Below, in pieces: positions 9,128-16,535 of a stretch of DNA of 64,000 nucleotides (position 1 is its first letter; each line of letters starts with the position of its first letter). The translations under genes were made by a program, and so were the position numbers. The DNA comes from JALORV01 sp963707445 (lineage in GTDB: Bacteria > Pseudomonadota > Gammaproteobacteria > Burkholderiales > Burkholderiaceae_F). The stretch lies in assembly GCA_963707445.1 (NCBI GenBank), contig CAVPPW010000010.1:1-64000 (forward strand), in the 5' to 3' direction. The notes under the pieces were generated by a model, which was not told where the DNA came from, searched no databases, and was given only the letters and a program-made list of their open reading frames with translations.

Positions 9128-10149
9128 ATGCAAGTCAAATCCGCCGCTTTCACGTTGGTAGCAGCCTTGGCCATCCTGCCGCATGGCGCCGTCGTTGCCG
9201 CCAACGCGGAGCCAACAGAACCCACGCTCTCGGGCCCTAACCAGCCGCCTGGCGCGAAAGACAACTTCGATCCCGTCTACAACGTTTGCCGCGGAACCGA
9301 CCGCGAGTGCTACCACGCGTGGGTGTCGGATCGCCAGAACAAAGTATTGCTGTACACGCGAACCGCCGGTCCGCGCCACGCGAACATCCAACCGGCACTC
9401 GGCCCGGGCCTGGACCCGCCGCTGTCGACGACTCAAAACGTCGCGCAAAGGGCCATCAAAGCATGGCTGGAAGCGGTGGGCGTCGAGGTCCATTGGACCG
9501 AGGACGTCAATACGCTCGCCGGCCAGCTCGGACCAGGCTCGGACTACAAGGCGGTGATTTTCCTGAGCACCAGCCGCGACACGCTGTGGAAGCACGGCAC
9601 CGCCGTGTCGACGACAGCGGCGGTCAACACGACGACCAATGCGCATCTCGACGCCGCAAAGACCGCGCTGCGGCAGTACATGCGCGCCGGCGGCGGCTTC
9701 GTCGGAATCCACAATGCGTTCGGCACCGAGTACAACTGGCAGTGGTACGAAGGCCTGCTCGGCAATGCCAATTACTACGACCACGGCGCGTTCCAGGACG
9801 GCATGGTCAAGATCGTCGCCGCAGGATTCGTCCACGTCGGGGATCAGCAACTTCGCCTTCAGAGACGAGTGGTACAACCTGGAGCCGTTCCCGACCCGTG
9901 TGAAGTTCCTCGCCACTGTCGACGAGAACTCGCTGGCGACGCGCAAGCACAGTGCACCCGGGCCACGGAGACTTCCATCCCGTCGCCTGGTGCCAGTACT
10001 ACGACGGTGGCCGTTCGTGGGTGACGACGCTCGGCCACGACGGCGCGGCCTTCATCGATGGTTCCGGATTCCCGGGTCAGCAGTCGTTCAAGCGCCTAAT
10101 CGTTAACGGGATTCTTTCGGCAATGGGAAACATTCCCTTCTGTCAATAG
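9128..10149 (+). CDS. ThuA-like domain protein (secreted, frameshifted)
   Basis: Starts with a signal peptide (MQVKSAAFTLVAALAILPHG, cleavage near VAANA) and then a ThuA/glutamine-amidotransferase-like fold: AGGGFVGIHNAFGTEYNWQW in the middle and FHPVAWCQYYDGGRSWVTTL near the end. ThuA domains occur in secreted sugar-related proteins, often as unassigned hydrolases or binding modules. The frame shifts at about 9838 and again near 9953, so the protein is read in three pieces; together they give about 340 residues with no domain missing. The ATG has no clear ribosome site and may be coupled to the small ORF just upstream. Confidence 0.7.
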
Positions 10150-10221
10150 CAGAGCTCCTTGGCTGCGGGCGTGCGTGGGTGATCGATCCAGAGGGCCTCG
10201 AACACCTAGGCGGTGCACTCC

Positions 10222-10263
10222 GCGAGCGTCGCTCGCGCGCGCATTTCAACGCGGACGTTAGCC
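10222..10263 (+). repeat. attC-like right end (R' box) upstream of a cassette gene
   Basis: A short GC-rich hairpin (GCGAGCGTCGCTCGC) is followed by GCGGACGTTAGCC, whose GTTAGCC (10257-10263) departs by one base from the GTTRRRY core. The VOC gene begins 31 bases later, the usual distance in an integron cassette. No left R'' box was found, so only half a site is claimed. Confidence 0.4.
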
Positions 10264-10294
10264 TCGGGCAGGTCCACACACTTCAGGAGAACTC

Positions 10295-10669
10295 ATGTTT
10301 GACCACGTGAAATTCGGAGTTAGCGACTATGCAGCAAGCAAAGCGTTCTTCCTCAAGGCACTCGAACCGCTCGACGTAGCTGTTGTCTCGGAGGGACCGC
10401 CGACGTACGGTGTCGAGCTTTGCCCGAAGGGCAAGGCTTCACTGTGCCTGTACCAAACCGAGGAGAAGCCGGCGCATCTTCACTTGGCGTTCACGGCCGA
10501 GAATCGCCAGCAAGTCGAAGCTTTCTATCGCGCAGCTCTGGAGGCGGGTGGAAAAGACAATGGTGCGCCTGGTCTGCGCCCGCACTACCACGCGAACTAC
10601 TATGCAGCTTTCGTCATTGGTCCGGACGGGCACAACATCGAAGTGGTTTGCCACGGACCCGAGGCCTAA
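10295..10669 (+). CDS. VOC-family (glyoxalase/dioxygenase-like) protein, probable integron cassette gene
   Basis: A 124-residue single-module VOC protein: MFDHVKFGVSDYAASKAFF at the N-terminus, then HLAFTAENRQQVEAFY and GPDGHNIEVVCH at the end, with His4 and the Glu of NIEVV as likely metal ligands. The family includes glyoxalases, extradiol dioxygenases and fosfomycin or bleomycin resistance proteins; nothing here selects one. AGGAG precedes the ATG. The stop codon TAA lies inside a GCCTAAC attC box, as is common in cassette genes. A close paralogue lies at 16152-16523, with a nearly identical last third. Confidence 0.88.
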   Translation: MFDHVKFGVSDYAASKAFFLKALEPLDVAVVSEGPPTYGVELCPKGKASLCLYQTEEKPAHLHLAFTAENRQQVEAFYRAALEAGGKDNGAPGLRPHYHANYYAAFVIGPDGHNIEVVCHGPEA

Positions 10670-10677
10670 CCCTTCTG
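10664..10677 (+). repeat. Left part of an attC site, interrupted by the IS element
   Basis: GCCTAACCCTTCTG, with GCCTAAC as the R'' core box and CCTTC as the typical following spacer. Its partner half is at 12225-12287. Joining the two at the IS borders gives a 77-base imperfect palindrome ending in GTTAGGC. Confidence 0.7.
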
Positions 10678-10680
10678 CAA

Positions 10681-10690
10681 GGACTTCCCC
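10681..10690. repeat. IS subterminal inverted repeat, transposase 3' side
   Basis: GGACTTCCCC, three bases inside the proposed IS end. It is the exact reverse complement of 12207-12216. Confidence 0.75.
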
Positions 10691-11057
10691 TGCGAGTCAA
10701 GTATTGAAGTGATGTGACGCCCGCTTCAGCGGGCGTCGTTGCTTTGGCGGTCCGGTTGAGTTGTGCGATCGGTGGTTCATTGATGAGTCCTTTGCTGCGC
10801 GCCTGTTATGTTGCTGTCAGAAGTGGACTGCAGTTCTGCAAACGGCCTTGTGGCGTCGTGATATCTGACGCGGGCCACCATACGAGTCGCACGCGGGATC
10901 CCAATTCCATCGTCGGTCCAACTGCGACGCGCTGATCGGGCGCGCTCGCGTGTGTGCTGACCAAGGGGTTAGCCGGGGTGTTCCCGCGTTCGGTCTGACC
11001 TCTGCAAGCTATGGCAGGGCGCAGCGGTGAAGTCAGGTTAGGCGCAGGCGGCCGGCG
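10691..11057 (-). ncRNA. IS 3' non-coding segment, candidate guide (seek/bridge) RNA region
   Basis: The 367 bases between the transposase stop and the 3' inverted repeat contain no credible ORF. In IS1111-group elements this position encodes the RNA that guides target choice. A perfect stem (10716-10725 with 10728-10737) could close its 3' end. Read on the minus strand, two stretches resemble the interrupted target: GGCTAACCCCTTGG (10961-10974) and GCCTAACCTGAC (around 11032-11043), compared with GCCTAACCCTTCTG at the insertion site. The RNA boundaries cannot be set from sequence alone. Confidence 0.45.
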
Positions 11058-12121
11058 TCACGCTCGCGCGCGGTTGCGCCGCGGATGCCGCTGCCACGCG
11101 TTCGGGTCGAAGTGCTGTTCACGCACCAGCATCGCCCACAGGATGCGCGCGTGCTTGTTGGCGATCGCGATCAGCGTCTTGTGATAACCCTTGCGCGCGT
11201 ACAGCGCCGCGATCCAGCGCTGCAGGTGCGTGGCTTTCTGCGGTGGCGTCTTCAGTGCCGCCTGCAGCGCACTGCGGGCGCCCTGGACCAACAGTCCGCG
11301 CAGGTAGGCATCACCGCGCCGGCTGCTGTCACCCAGCCGGGTCTTGCCGCCGGAGCTGGCCTGGCGTGGGGTCAGTCCCAGCCAGGCGCCGAGTTGGCGA
11401 CCGTGGCGGAAGATCGTGGGGTCGGGCACCGTGGCGGCAAAGGCGCTCGCGGTGAGCACGCCGACACCGAGCACTTCGCGCACTCGGCGCGCGCGATTCG
11501 TTGTCACGCGCATGCGCAGCGATCTCGGCATCGCAGCGCTCGATGCGCGCATGCAGGGCCGCAAACTGCTCGCGCGCTTCCAGCAGCAGCGCGCGCACAG
11601 AAACAGGTACGCGCTCATCACTGCTCAAGCCGGGCAGTGCCTTGAGCAGACGGTCGCTGGACAGCGCGATCGCGATGCCGAACTCGGCCAGCAGCCCGCG
11701 CAGGCGGTTGATCAGCGCCGTGCGCTCCTCATGGAAGCCGGCGCGCGCCCGGTGCCAGGACAGGATCGCCTGCTGCTCGACGGTCTTGATCGGGACGAAG
11801 CGCATGGTGGGCTGGCGCGCGGCGATGGCGATGGCCAGCGCATCGTTGCCGTCGTTCTTGCCGCCCTGGCGGAACGGCACCACGAACTCGGCGGCGATCA
11901 GACGTGCGGTGTGGCCGCGGGCGGCGAAGTACCGACCCCAGTGATGCGCGCTGCCGGCAGGCTTCCATGGCCACGGTGCAGCGTGACAGCGCCGCCGCCC
12001 AACGTTCGAAGCCGGCACGGCGCAGGACCTTGCGCTCGAGCACCGCACCGCGGGCATCGAGGACGCAGACAGCGAACACTTCCTTGGCCAGGTCGATGCC
12101 GACGGTAGTAATCTCGTCCAT
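11058..12121 (-). CDS. IS110-family (IS1111 group) DEDD transposase, frameshifted
   Basis: Starts MDEITTVGIDLAKEVFAV, the first strand of the RuvC-like DEDD domain with its Asp, followed by FRQGGKNDGNDALAIAIAAR with the later acidic residues. The C-terminal Tnp_20 domain is present: VPDPTIFRHGRQLGAWLGL, then RQASSGGKTRLGDSSRRGDA with the conserved serine region, and LHGAR-like VQGARSAL. This C-terminal form is typical of IS1111-group enzymes. The frame is broken near 11950 and 11500, so the element may be inactive, or these may be sequence errors like those in many nearby genes. Restored length is about 350 residues, normal for the family. Confidence 0.88.
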
Positions 12122-12206
12122 GACTTCCCCTCCCGCTTCAGATTGATGATGACGAATCTCAATCGTGGCACTTCGATGCCGTGCGACTTCTCAGTCGCTT
12201 CGGGAC

Positions 12207-12216
12207 GGGGAAGTCC
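12207..12216. repeat. IS subterminal inverted repeat, transposase 5' side
   Basis: GGGGAAGTCC, the exact reverse complement of 10681-10690, about eight bases inside the proposed IS end and about 85 bases upstream of the transposase ATG. Confidence 0.75.
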
Positions 12217-12224
12217 CTCGTATC

Positions 12225-12287
12225 CATCGGGGGCGTGACAAGCGGTGTTCGCCCACTTGCGGCCGCCCCTCATGTCAAACGTTAGGC
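12225..12287 (+). repeat. Right part of the interrupted attC site
   Basis: Ends in CATGTCAAACGTTAGGC, with GTTAGGC at 12281-12287 as the R' core box. Inside it, CAAG...CTTG can form the hairpin tip, and CGCCCCTCATGTCA can pair with the CATCGGGGGCG next to the IS border. The TfoX-like gene starts 34 bases after the core, as expected for the next cassette. Confidence 0.7.
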
Positions 12288-12321
12288 CTCAAGAGCCAGG
12301 CTCTGTGTCACGGGATCATCT

Positions 12322-12725
12322 ATGCCTCCTACGTCCTGGAAGAAGTCCCCTGCGGAACTCGTCGAGCGCTTTGCCAGCGCGCTTCCGGAGCACCCGCCGT
12401 CGTTCGAAAGCCAATGTTCGGCTACCCCGCCGCATTCGCCAACGGCAACATGGTCTGCGGGCTGTTCCAAGACTCTGTCGTTGTCCGCCTTGGCAAGGAA
12501 GGCGCGGCTTCAGCTGTCGCTGATGGGCGAGCGCAACAGTTCACCCCGATGCCTGGCCGCACCATGACCGGCTATGTATTGGTTCCAACGGCCGAGGCCA
12601 ATGACACCAAGGCACTTGCGGCGTGGCTTCAACATGCGCTGGACTTCACGCTCACCTTGCCAAAGAAGGCGGCGAAGTCTCCGGCCAAGAAGGTCTCCAA
12701 GGCCGCGCGGCGGAAAACCAAGTGA
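12322..12725 (+). CDS. TfoX N-terminal-domain protein (cassette gene, frameshifted)
   Basis: From ATG 12322 the frame reads KSPAELVERFASALPEHP; after a one-base loss near 12395 it continues as VVRKPMFGYPAAFANGNMVC, then TPMPGRTMTGYVLVP, and ends in a lysine/alanine-rich tail (KSPAKKVSKAARRKTK). This is the TfoX/Sxy N-terminal fold, about 134 residues. In Escherichia and Haemophilus, full TfoX/Sxy controls competence, but short stand-alone TfoX-N proteins are common cassette genes with no known function. Its position directly after an attC core supports cassette status. Confidence 0.75.
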
Positions 12726-12726
12726 G

Positions 12727-12778
12727 ACCCAACCCTTCGCTCCGGGTCGCGTGATCGGACTGTTTGGCAGTGGAGGTT
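12727..12778 (+). repeat. Possible eroded attC site
   Basis: Two bases after the TfoX-like stop codon comes ACCCAACCCTTCGCTCC, which fits an R'' box (RYYYAAC) plus the CCTTC spacer seen at 10670. The right box would be GTTGCAG, a poor match to GTTRRRY, so the site is doubtful or worn. Confidence 0.3.
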
Positions 12779-12782
12779 GCAG

Positions 12783-13175
12783 ATGGGATCTGATGAGCGA
12801 GCCATCCGTGAGGTGCACACCATTTGGATTGATGCCGTCAACGCCGGCGATCTTGTCCGCTTGCTCGGCTTGATGGCGGACGATGTCGTGTTTCTGAATC
12901 CGGGCCGAGCGCCGTTCGGCCGGGATGGATTCCCCGCCGGCTTCACGACGGCCCACCAACAATCTCGGATCCGTTGCATCAGCGAGTTGGAAGAGGTCGT
13001 GGTCGTCGGCGAAATCGCCTACACACTGTGCCGGGACTCGTTATCCGTGACACCGCGCGCCGGCGGAAAAGCAACGGAGCTAGCCGGTCATCGGATCACC
13101 ATATACCGCAAACAGCCCGACGGCCGCTGGCTCCTGGCCCGCGATGCCCACACGCTGTCTCCGGTGGCGAGCTGA
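12783..13175 (+). CDS. SnoaL/NTF2-like protein (SgcJ/EcaC family)
   Basis: A 130-residue protein with the cone-shaped NTF2 fold: SDERAIREVHTIWIDAVNAG, LLGLMADDVVFLNPG, then VVGEIAYTLCRDSL and HRITIYRKQPDGRWLLARDA. The closing strand pattern is typical of the SgcJ/EcaC group, whose members bind or isomerise small molecules or are of unknown use. ATG 12783 is chosen over the TTG six bases earlier. A paralogue of exactly the same length is at 17471-17863. Confidence 0.85.
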   Translation: MGSDERAIREVHTIWIDAVNAGDLVRLLGLMADDVVFLNPGRAPFGRDGFPAGFTTAHQQSRIRCISELEEVVVVGEIAYTLCRDSLSVTPRAGGKATELAGHRITIYRKQPDGRWLLARDAHTLSPVAS

Positions 13176-13284
13176 GGTCGTGAGAATGGTGGCGCGGGCG
13201 TCAGCGATCCATGTCTCTTGCCAAGTCGGTGCGTCGCGGCGTTGAATACGCTTATTCACTTCCCAACCGTGCAGGAGCGAGGCC

Positions 13285-13641
13285 GTGACATTGGTCGCGA
13301 ACATTGTCGTCGCAGCAGTTGCACTGCTGCATGTGTACTTCTTGGTTCTGGAGATGTTTCTCTGGGACAGGCCGGCCGGACTGCGGGCGTTTGGTCAGAC
13401 ACTCGAAGCTGCAAAGGCTTCGAAGGTCCTCGCCGCAAATCAAGGGCTTTATAACGGCTTCCTGGCGGCCGGGCTGGTGTGGGGCCTTACGCTGGGTGCC
13501 AGTGGCACCCACATCAAAGTGTTCTTTCTCAGTTGCGTGCTGGTCGCGGGTCTTTATGGCGCGGCAACTGCAAGTCGGAAGATTCTCTATGTACAAGCGC
13601 TTCCTGCTGCAGTTGGCCTTGCTCTCGTGCTCCTGGCCTGA
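13285..13641 (+). CDS. DUF1304 membrane protein
   Basis: A 118-residue protein with four hydrophobic helices and the DUF1304 signature around HVYFLVLEMFLWDRPAG, FGQTLEAAKASKVLAANQGL and YNGFLAAGLVWG. DUF1304 proteins are small inner-membrane proteins without known function. The start is a GTG at 13285 preceded by GGAGCGAGG. It lies in a run of small same-direction accessory genes. Confidence 0.87.
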   Translation: MTLVANIVVAAVALLHVYFLVLEMFLWDRPAGLRAFGQTLEAAKASKVLAANQGLYNGFLAAGLVWGLTLGASGTHIKVFFLSCVLVAGLYGAATASRKILYVQALPAAVGLALVLLA

Positions 13642-13658
13642 GGCGGACGAGGATCGCA

Positions 13659-14024
13659 ATGAAGCACGGTACTGGCCAGCCGACGCCGACTCCGGAGCAA
13701 CCGCATCGCCCGGTGCCTCAAGGCTATCGGCAGGGAATCATTACGGCGATCACGGTCCTCTTGGGTTTTTCGTTGGCGTTCTTTCGCTTCTGGGGTTTTG
13801 AAGCCTCGGGTGAGTGGACGGCGCGGTCGATCATCGCGGCCGCCCCCTTGGTCGCTGCCATCGTGCTCCAGATCGTTGCGCTGGTTCGATCTCTGCGGCT
13901 TGAGGATGACGATCCGAATGAGTATAGAAAGACTGTCCTGTGGTTTACCACCTCCGCCGTGGTATTACTGAGTGGATTGTTGATCGCCACGTTGGTGTTC
14001 GCTGGCATGCCTGAGACAAAGTGA
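13659..14024 (+). CDS. Hypothetical membrane protein
   Basis: A 121-residue protein not matched to a named family. A proline-rich cytoplasmic start (GQPTPTPEQPHRPVPQGY) is followed by three hydrophobic segments (about residues 26-46, 57-78 and 93-115), with a charged loop SLRLEDDDPNEYRK between the last two. It begins 17 bases after the DUF1304 stop, so the two are likely co-transcribed. Confidence 0.7.
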   Translation: MKHGTGQPTPTPEQPHRPVPQGYRQGIITAITVLLGFSLAFFRFWGFEASGEWTARSIIAAAPLVAAIVLQIVALVRSLRLEDDDPNEYRKTVLWFTTSAVVLLSGLLIATLVFAGMPETK

Positions 14025-14133
14025 CCAATGACGGTCCGGTTGTGCGCGCGCAGACGCCGAACCGCGAATACGACGAGATCATTACGTTGAAGGTTGGACC
14101 ACCCGTCGGGATTGATCGACCCCGGGAGCGCGT

Positions 14134-14754
14134 ATGCGGATTGCAGTAGTCACCTTTGAAGGATTCAACGAGCTCGACTCGTTCATCGCTTCGGCGATGA
14201 TCAACCGCGTCAAGCAGCCTGAGCTAAGAGCGCTGATCGTGTGCCCGTCCGAACGGGTTGTGTCGATGAACGGGGTCGTCGTGCAATCACAGGCCCCATT
14301 GAGCTTTGTTCGTGAAGCTGAAGCGGTGATTGTTGGAAGCGGCATCCATACGCGGGATCTGGTGCGCGCGGCCGGCCTGATGTCGGAGCTCAGGCTTGAC
14401 CCATCGCGTCAGATCATTGGCGGCCAGTGCTCCGGAGCGCTGGTGCTTGCCGCGCTCGGTCTTCTGGAAAATCTTCCGGCGTGCACCGATTCAAGGACGC
14501 GTCCGTGGGTTGAGGAAGCCGGAGTCGAGGTTCTTGACCAACCGTTCGTCGCACACGGAAACGTGGCCACCGCGGGAGGCTGCCTGGGGTCTCACTATCT
14601 CGCAGCGTGGGTGATCGCCCGCCTCGCGGGTTGGAATGCTGCAGAAAGCGTCGTTCACTACGTCGCGCCCGTGGGCCAGAAAGATGAATGGGTGCAACGT
14701 GCGCGGGCGGTCGTCAGACAATACCTTCCAGCGCAGGAGCGCGTCACGGTTTAA
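14134..14754 (+). CDS. DJ-1/PfpI family protein
   Basis: A 206-residue protein of the class I glutamine-amidotransferase-like DJ-1/PfpI superfamily. The nucleophile elbow is GGQCSGALVLAALG with Cys near residue 99, the early Glu/Asp region is FEGFNELDSF, and PFVAHGNVATAGGC supplies the later conserved strand. Relatives include isonitrile hydratases, chaperone-like deglycases and AraC-linked sensor domains; the exact role is unclear. The stop codon lies in GTTTAAC, which formally fits an attC left box, but no right box is found. Confidence 0.85.
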   Translation: MRIAVVTFEGFNELDSFIASAMINRVKQPELRALIVCPSERVVSMNGVVVQSQAPLSFVREAEAVIVGSGIHTRDLVRAAGLMSELRLDPSRQIIGGQCSGALVLAALGLLENLPACTDSRTRPWVEEAGVEVLDQPFVAHGNVATAGGCLGSHYLAAWVIARLAGWNAAESVVHYVAPVGQKDEWVQRARAVVRQYLPAQERVTV

Positions 14755-14857
14755 CGTGTCGCGACCGGGCGTACGTTCGGGAGCGGACGCACAACGAAGC
14801 CGCGGCGCGCTCAGCGCCAGCGTTGGCGCACATGACCAGCAGTCTGTGGAGGTGACT

Positions 14858-15154
14858 ATGGCTCCCGATCCCACGCCGGGCGGTGTTCACTCGGGCACGG
14901 ATAGTTTGCTGCGTCGCCTCCTGGGAGGCATGTCGATCTTTACCTTGCTCATGACCGTTCCTCAGGTGCTGACGATCTGGATCGGTCAACAGGCAGCCGG
15001 AGTTTCGGTGTTGTCATGGAGCGCGTATCTGCTGTCTGCGATCCTGTGGTTCTGGTTCGGACTCCAGAAACGCGACAGGAACATCTACCTGCCTTGTGTG
15101 GGGTGGATCGGGTTGGATTGCGCCGTCATCGCGGGTGCTCTTATTTATGGGTAA
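14858..15154 (+). CDS. SemiSWEET-type sugar transporter / PQ-loop protein
   Basis: A 98-residue protein with three transmembrane helices, the size of a bacterial SemiSWEET half-transporter. The PQ motif sits in the first helix (TLLMTVPQVLTIWIG), and VSVLSWSAYLLSAILWFWFG is the second. Bacterial SemiSWEETs dimerise to carry sugars. The first 20 residues are a hydrophilic extension. The last eight bases overlap the start of the PhzF gene (ATGGGTAA), implying translational coupling. Confidence 0.83.
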   Translation: MAPDPTPGGVHSGTDSLLRRLLGGMSIFTLLMTVPQVLTIWIGQQAAGVSVLSWSAYLLSAILWFWFGLQKRDRNIYLPCVGWIGLDCAVIAGALIYG

Positions 15155-16040
15155 CTGGCGCGATCGCTTCTACCTGGTGGACGTCTTTGCTGAGCGCCGC
15201 TACACCGGCAATCAGCTCGCGGTGGTCGTCGGCGAAGAGACCCTGCCAGATGAAACCATGCAGCTGCTGGCGGCAGAGGCGAATTTCTCCGAAACGACCT
15301 TCGTGTCGCCCGTGCCGGCCGATGACGGAAGCTACCGGGCGAGAATTTTCACACCGGCGCGAGAGATCGCCTTTGCCGGGCATCCGATCCTCGGCTCTGC
15401 ATGGGTCCTGCATCACCTGTATTCCGCCGAATCTTCTGCGCGGCTGCAGTTGAATCTCTCCGTTGGACGGATTGCCGTTACCTTCGAGCGCTCTGCTCAC
15501 GGGGAAGAGATCGTTTGGTTCCTCGCACCAACGGTGGCGCTTGGGCCGACCTGCCGGCGCGAACTGATGGCTGCAGCACTCGGAGTTTCGCCCGAGGACA
15601 TTGACACTGCGAGTCCCGTCCAGCAGCTTTCCGCCGGAACTGCGGCGATGATCGTCCCACTGCGCGGCCTCGACGCCCTGAGGCGAGCCAGGCTCGATCT
15701 AGCGGCATACGAAACGTTGGCGCAAAAAGGCTTTCCACCGCTTGTCTATCTTTTCTGCCGTGAAACGCACCAACCCGGCAACGACTTCTGCGCTCGGTTC
15801 TTCTTCGAGGCGCATGGCGTGCGCGAGGACCCGGCCACTGGCAACGGCGCCGCCTTCCTCGGTACATATCTCCTGGAGCACGGATTGCTGCCGCCAACTG
15901 GCTTCTCCGTGCGCATCGAGCAAGGTCACGAAGTTGGCCGGCCGTCGTTGATCATGCTCCGAGGACAGAAGGTGGGCGGGCGCTGCGAGGTCAGCGTCGG
16001 CGGGTCAGTCGTCTTGACCGTGCGTGGGGAACTGGCTTGA
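15147..16040 (+). CDS. PhzF-family isomerase/epimerase
   Basis: A 297-residue protein of the PhzF/diaminopimelate-epimerase-like fold: FYLVDVFAERRYTGNQLAVV at the start, catalytic Glu49 in ANFSETTFV, IAFAGHPILGSAWV, and the C-terminal DPATGNGAAFLGTYL. PhzF of phenazine synthesis isomerises trans-2,3-dihydro-3-hydroxyanthranilate, but most genomic homologues have unknown substrates and no phenazine genes are nearby. The ATG overlaps the SemiSWEET stop. Confidence 0.92.
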   Translation: MGNWRDRFYLVDVFAERRYTGNQLAVVVGEETLPDETMQLLAAEANFSETTFVSPVPADDGSYRARIFTPAREIAFAGHPILGSAWVLHHLYSAESSARLQLNLSVGRIAVTFERSAHGEEIVWFLAPTVALGPTCRRELMAAALGVSPEDIDTASPVQQLSAGTAAMIVPLRGLDALRRARLDLAAYETLAQKGFPPLVYLFCRETHQPGNDFCARFFFEAHGVREDPATGNGAAFLGTYLLEHGLLPPTGFSVRIEQGHEVGRPSLIMLRGQKVGGRCEVSVGGSVVLTVRGELA

Positions 16041-16151
16041 TGGGGCCCGGCCGCTGAGCTTGCACTACAGCGGACCTCCATGCACGGCATCTCTTTCCCG
16101 AGCAGGCACGGGCGAGTGAAAATGCTGGTCCGCCGTCAAATGGGGCACGCG

Positions 16152-16523
16152 ATGATCCTCGATCACATCGGCATCAACGTCAGCGACTTCGTCGCGACCA
16201 AGGCGTTCTTCATGCGAGCGCTCGAGCCTCTCGGAATTGGCGTGGTGCTCGAAGGCGACGGCTGGGCGATGATCGGACGCGACGGAAAGCCGCAACTCTG
16301 GTTCGGCTCGTTCGGCAGCGCTCCTGGTCCGATCCACATCGCATTCTCAGCAGCGGACCGGGAGCAGGTTCGAAAATTCCACGCGGCCGCGCTGGCGGCA
16401 GGTGGCAAAGACAATGGGGCTCCCGGGATTCGCGAGCATTACCACCCAAGCTACTACGGGGCGTTTGTCATCGGCCCGGACGGGCACAACATCGAAGCGG
16501 TGTGTCACGCGCCGGAAGCCTGA
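16152..16523 (+). CDS. VOC-family protein, paralogue of the cassette VOC gene
   Basis: A 123-residue single-module VOC protein: MILDHIGINVSDFVATKAFF, HIAFSAADREQVRKFH and the ending GPDGHNIEAVCHAPEA. It is clearly homologous along its whole length to the protein at 10295-10669; the stretch from KDNGAPG to the end is nearly the same in both. Probable metal ligands are His5 and the Glu in NIEAV. An in-frame ATG at 16140 would add four residues. Confidence 0.86.
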   Translation: MILDHIGINVSDFVATKAFFMRALEPLGIGVVLEGDGWAMIGRDGKPQLWFGSFGSAPGPIHIAFSAADREQVRKFHAAALAAGGKDNGAPGIREHYHPSYYGAFVIGPDGHNIEAVCHAPEA

Positions 16524-16535
16524 TTCGGCCCAGGC

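Larger units (their letters stand above)
10678..12224 (-). mobile_element. IS110-family insertion sequence, IS1111 group, inserted in an attC site
   Basis: About 1.55 kb. It carries a single DEDD-type transposase on the minus strand (11058-12121), a 10-base perfect inverted repeat set in from the ends (10681-10690 and 12207-12216) and a long non-coding stretch after the transposase. Subterminal repeats placed a few bases inside the ends, and a long 3' non-coding region, are marks of the IS1111 group. The ends are placed at 10678 and 12224 because removing this stretch rebuilds a foldable attC; they could be off by one or two bases. IS1111-attC elements are known to insert at such sites. No other copy is seen in the window. 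Confidence 0.75.

Noticed and set aside
11037..11043. GTTAGGC box as a separate attC site
   Set aside because: It lies inside the IS element, 15 bases after the transposase stop, with no paired box at attC distance; a guide-RNA stretch is a better explanation.
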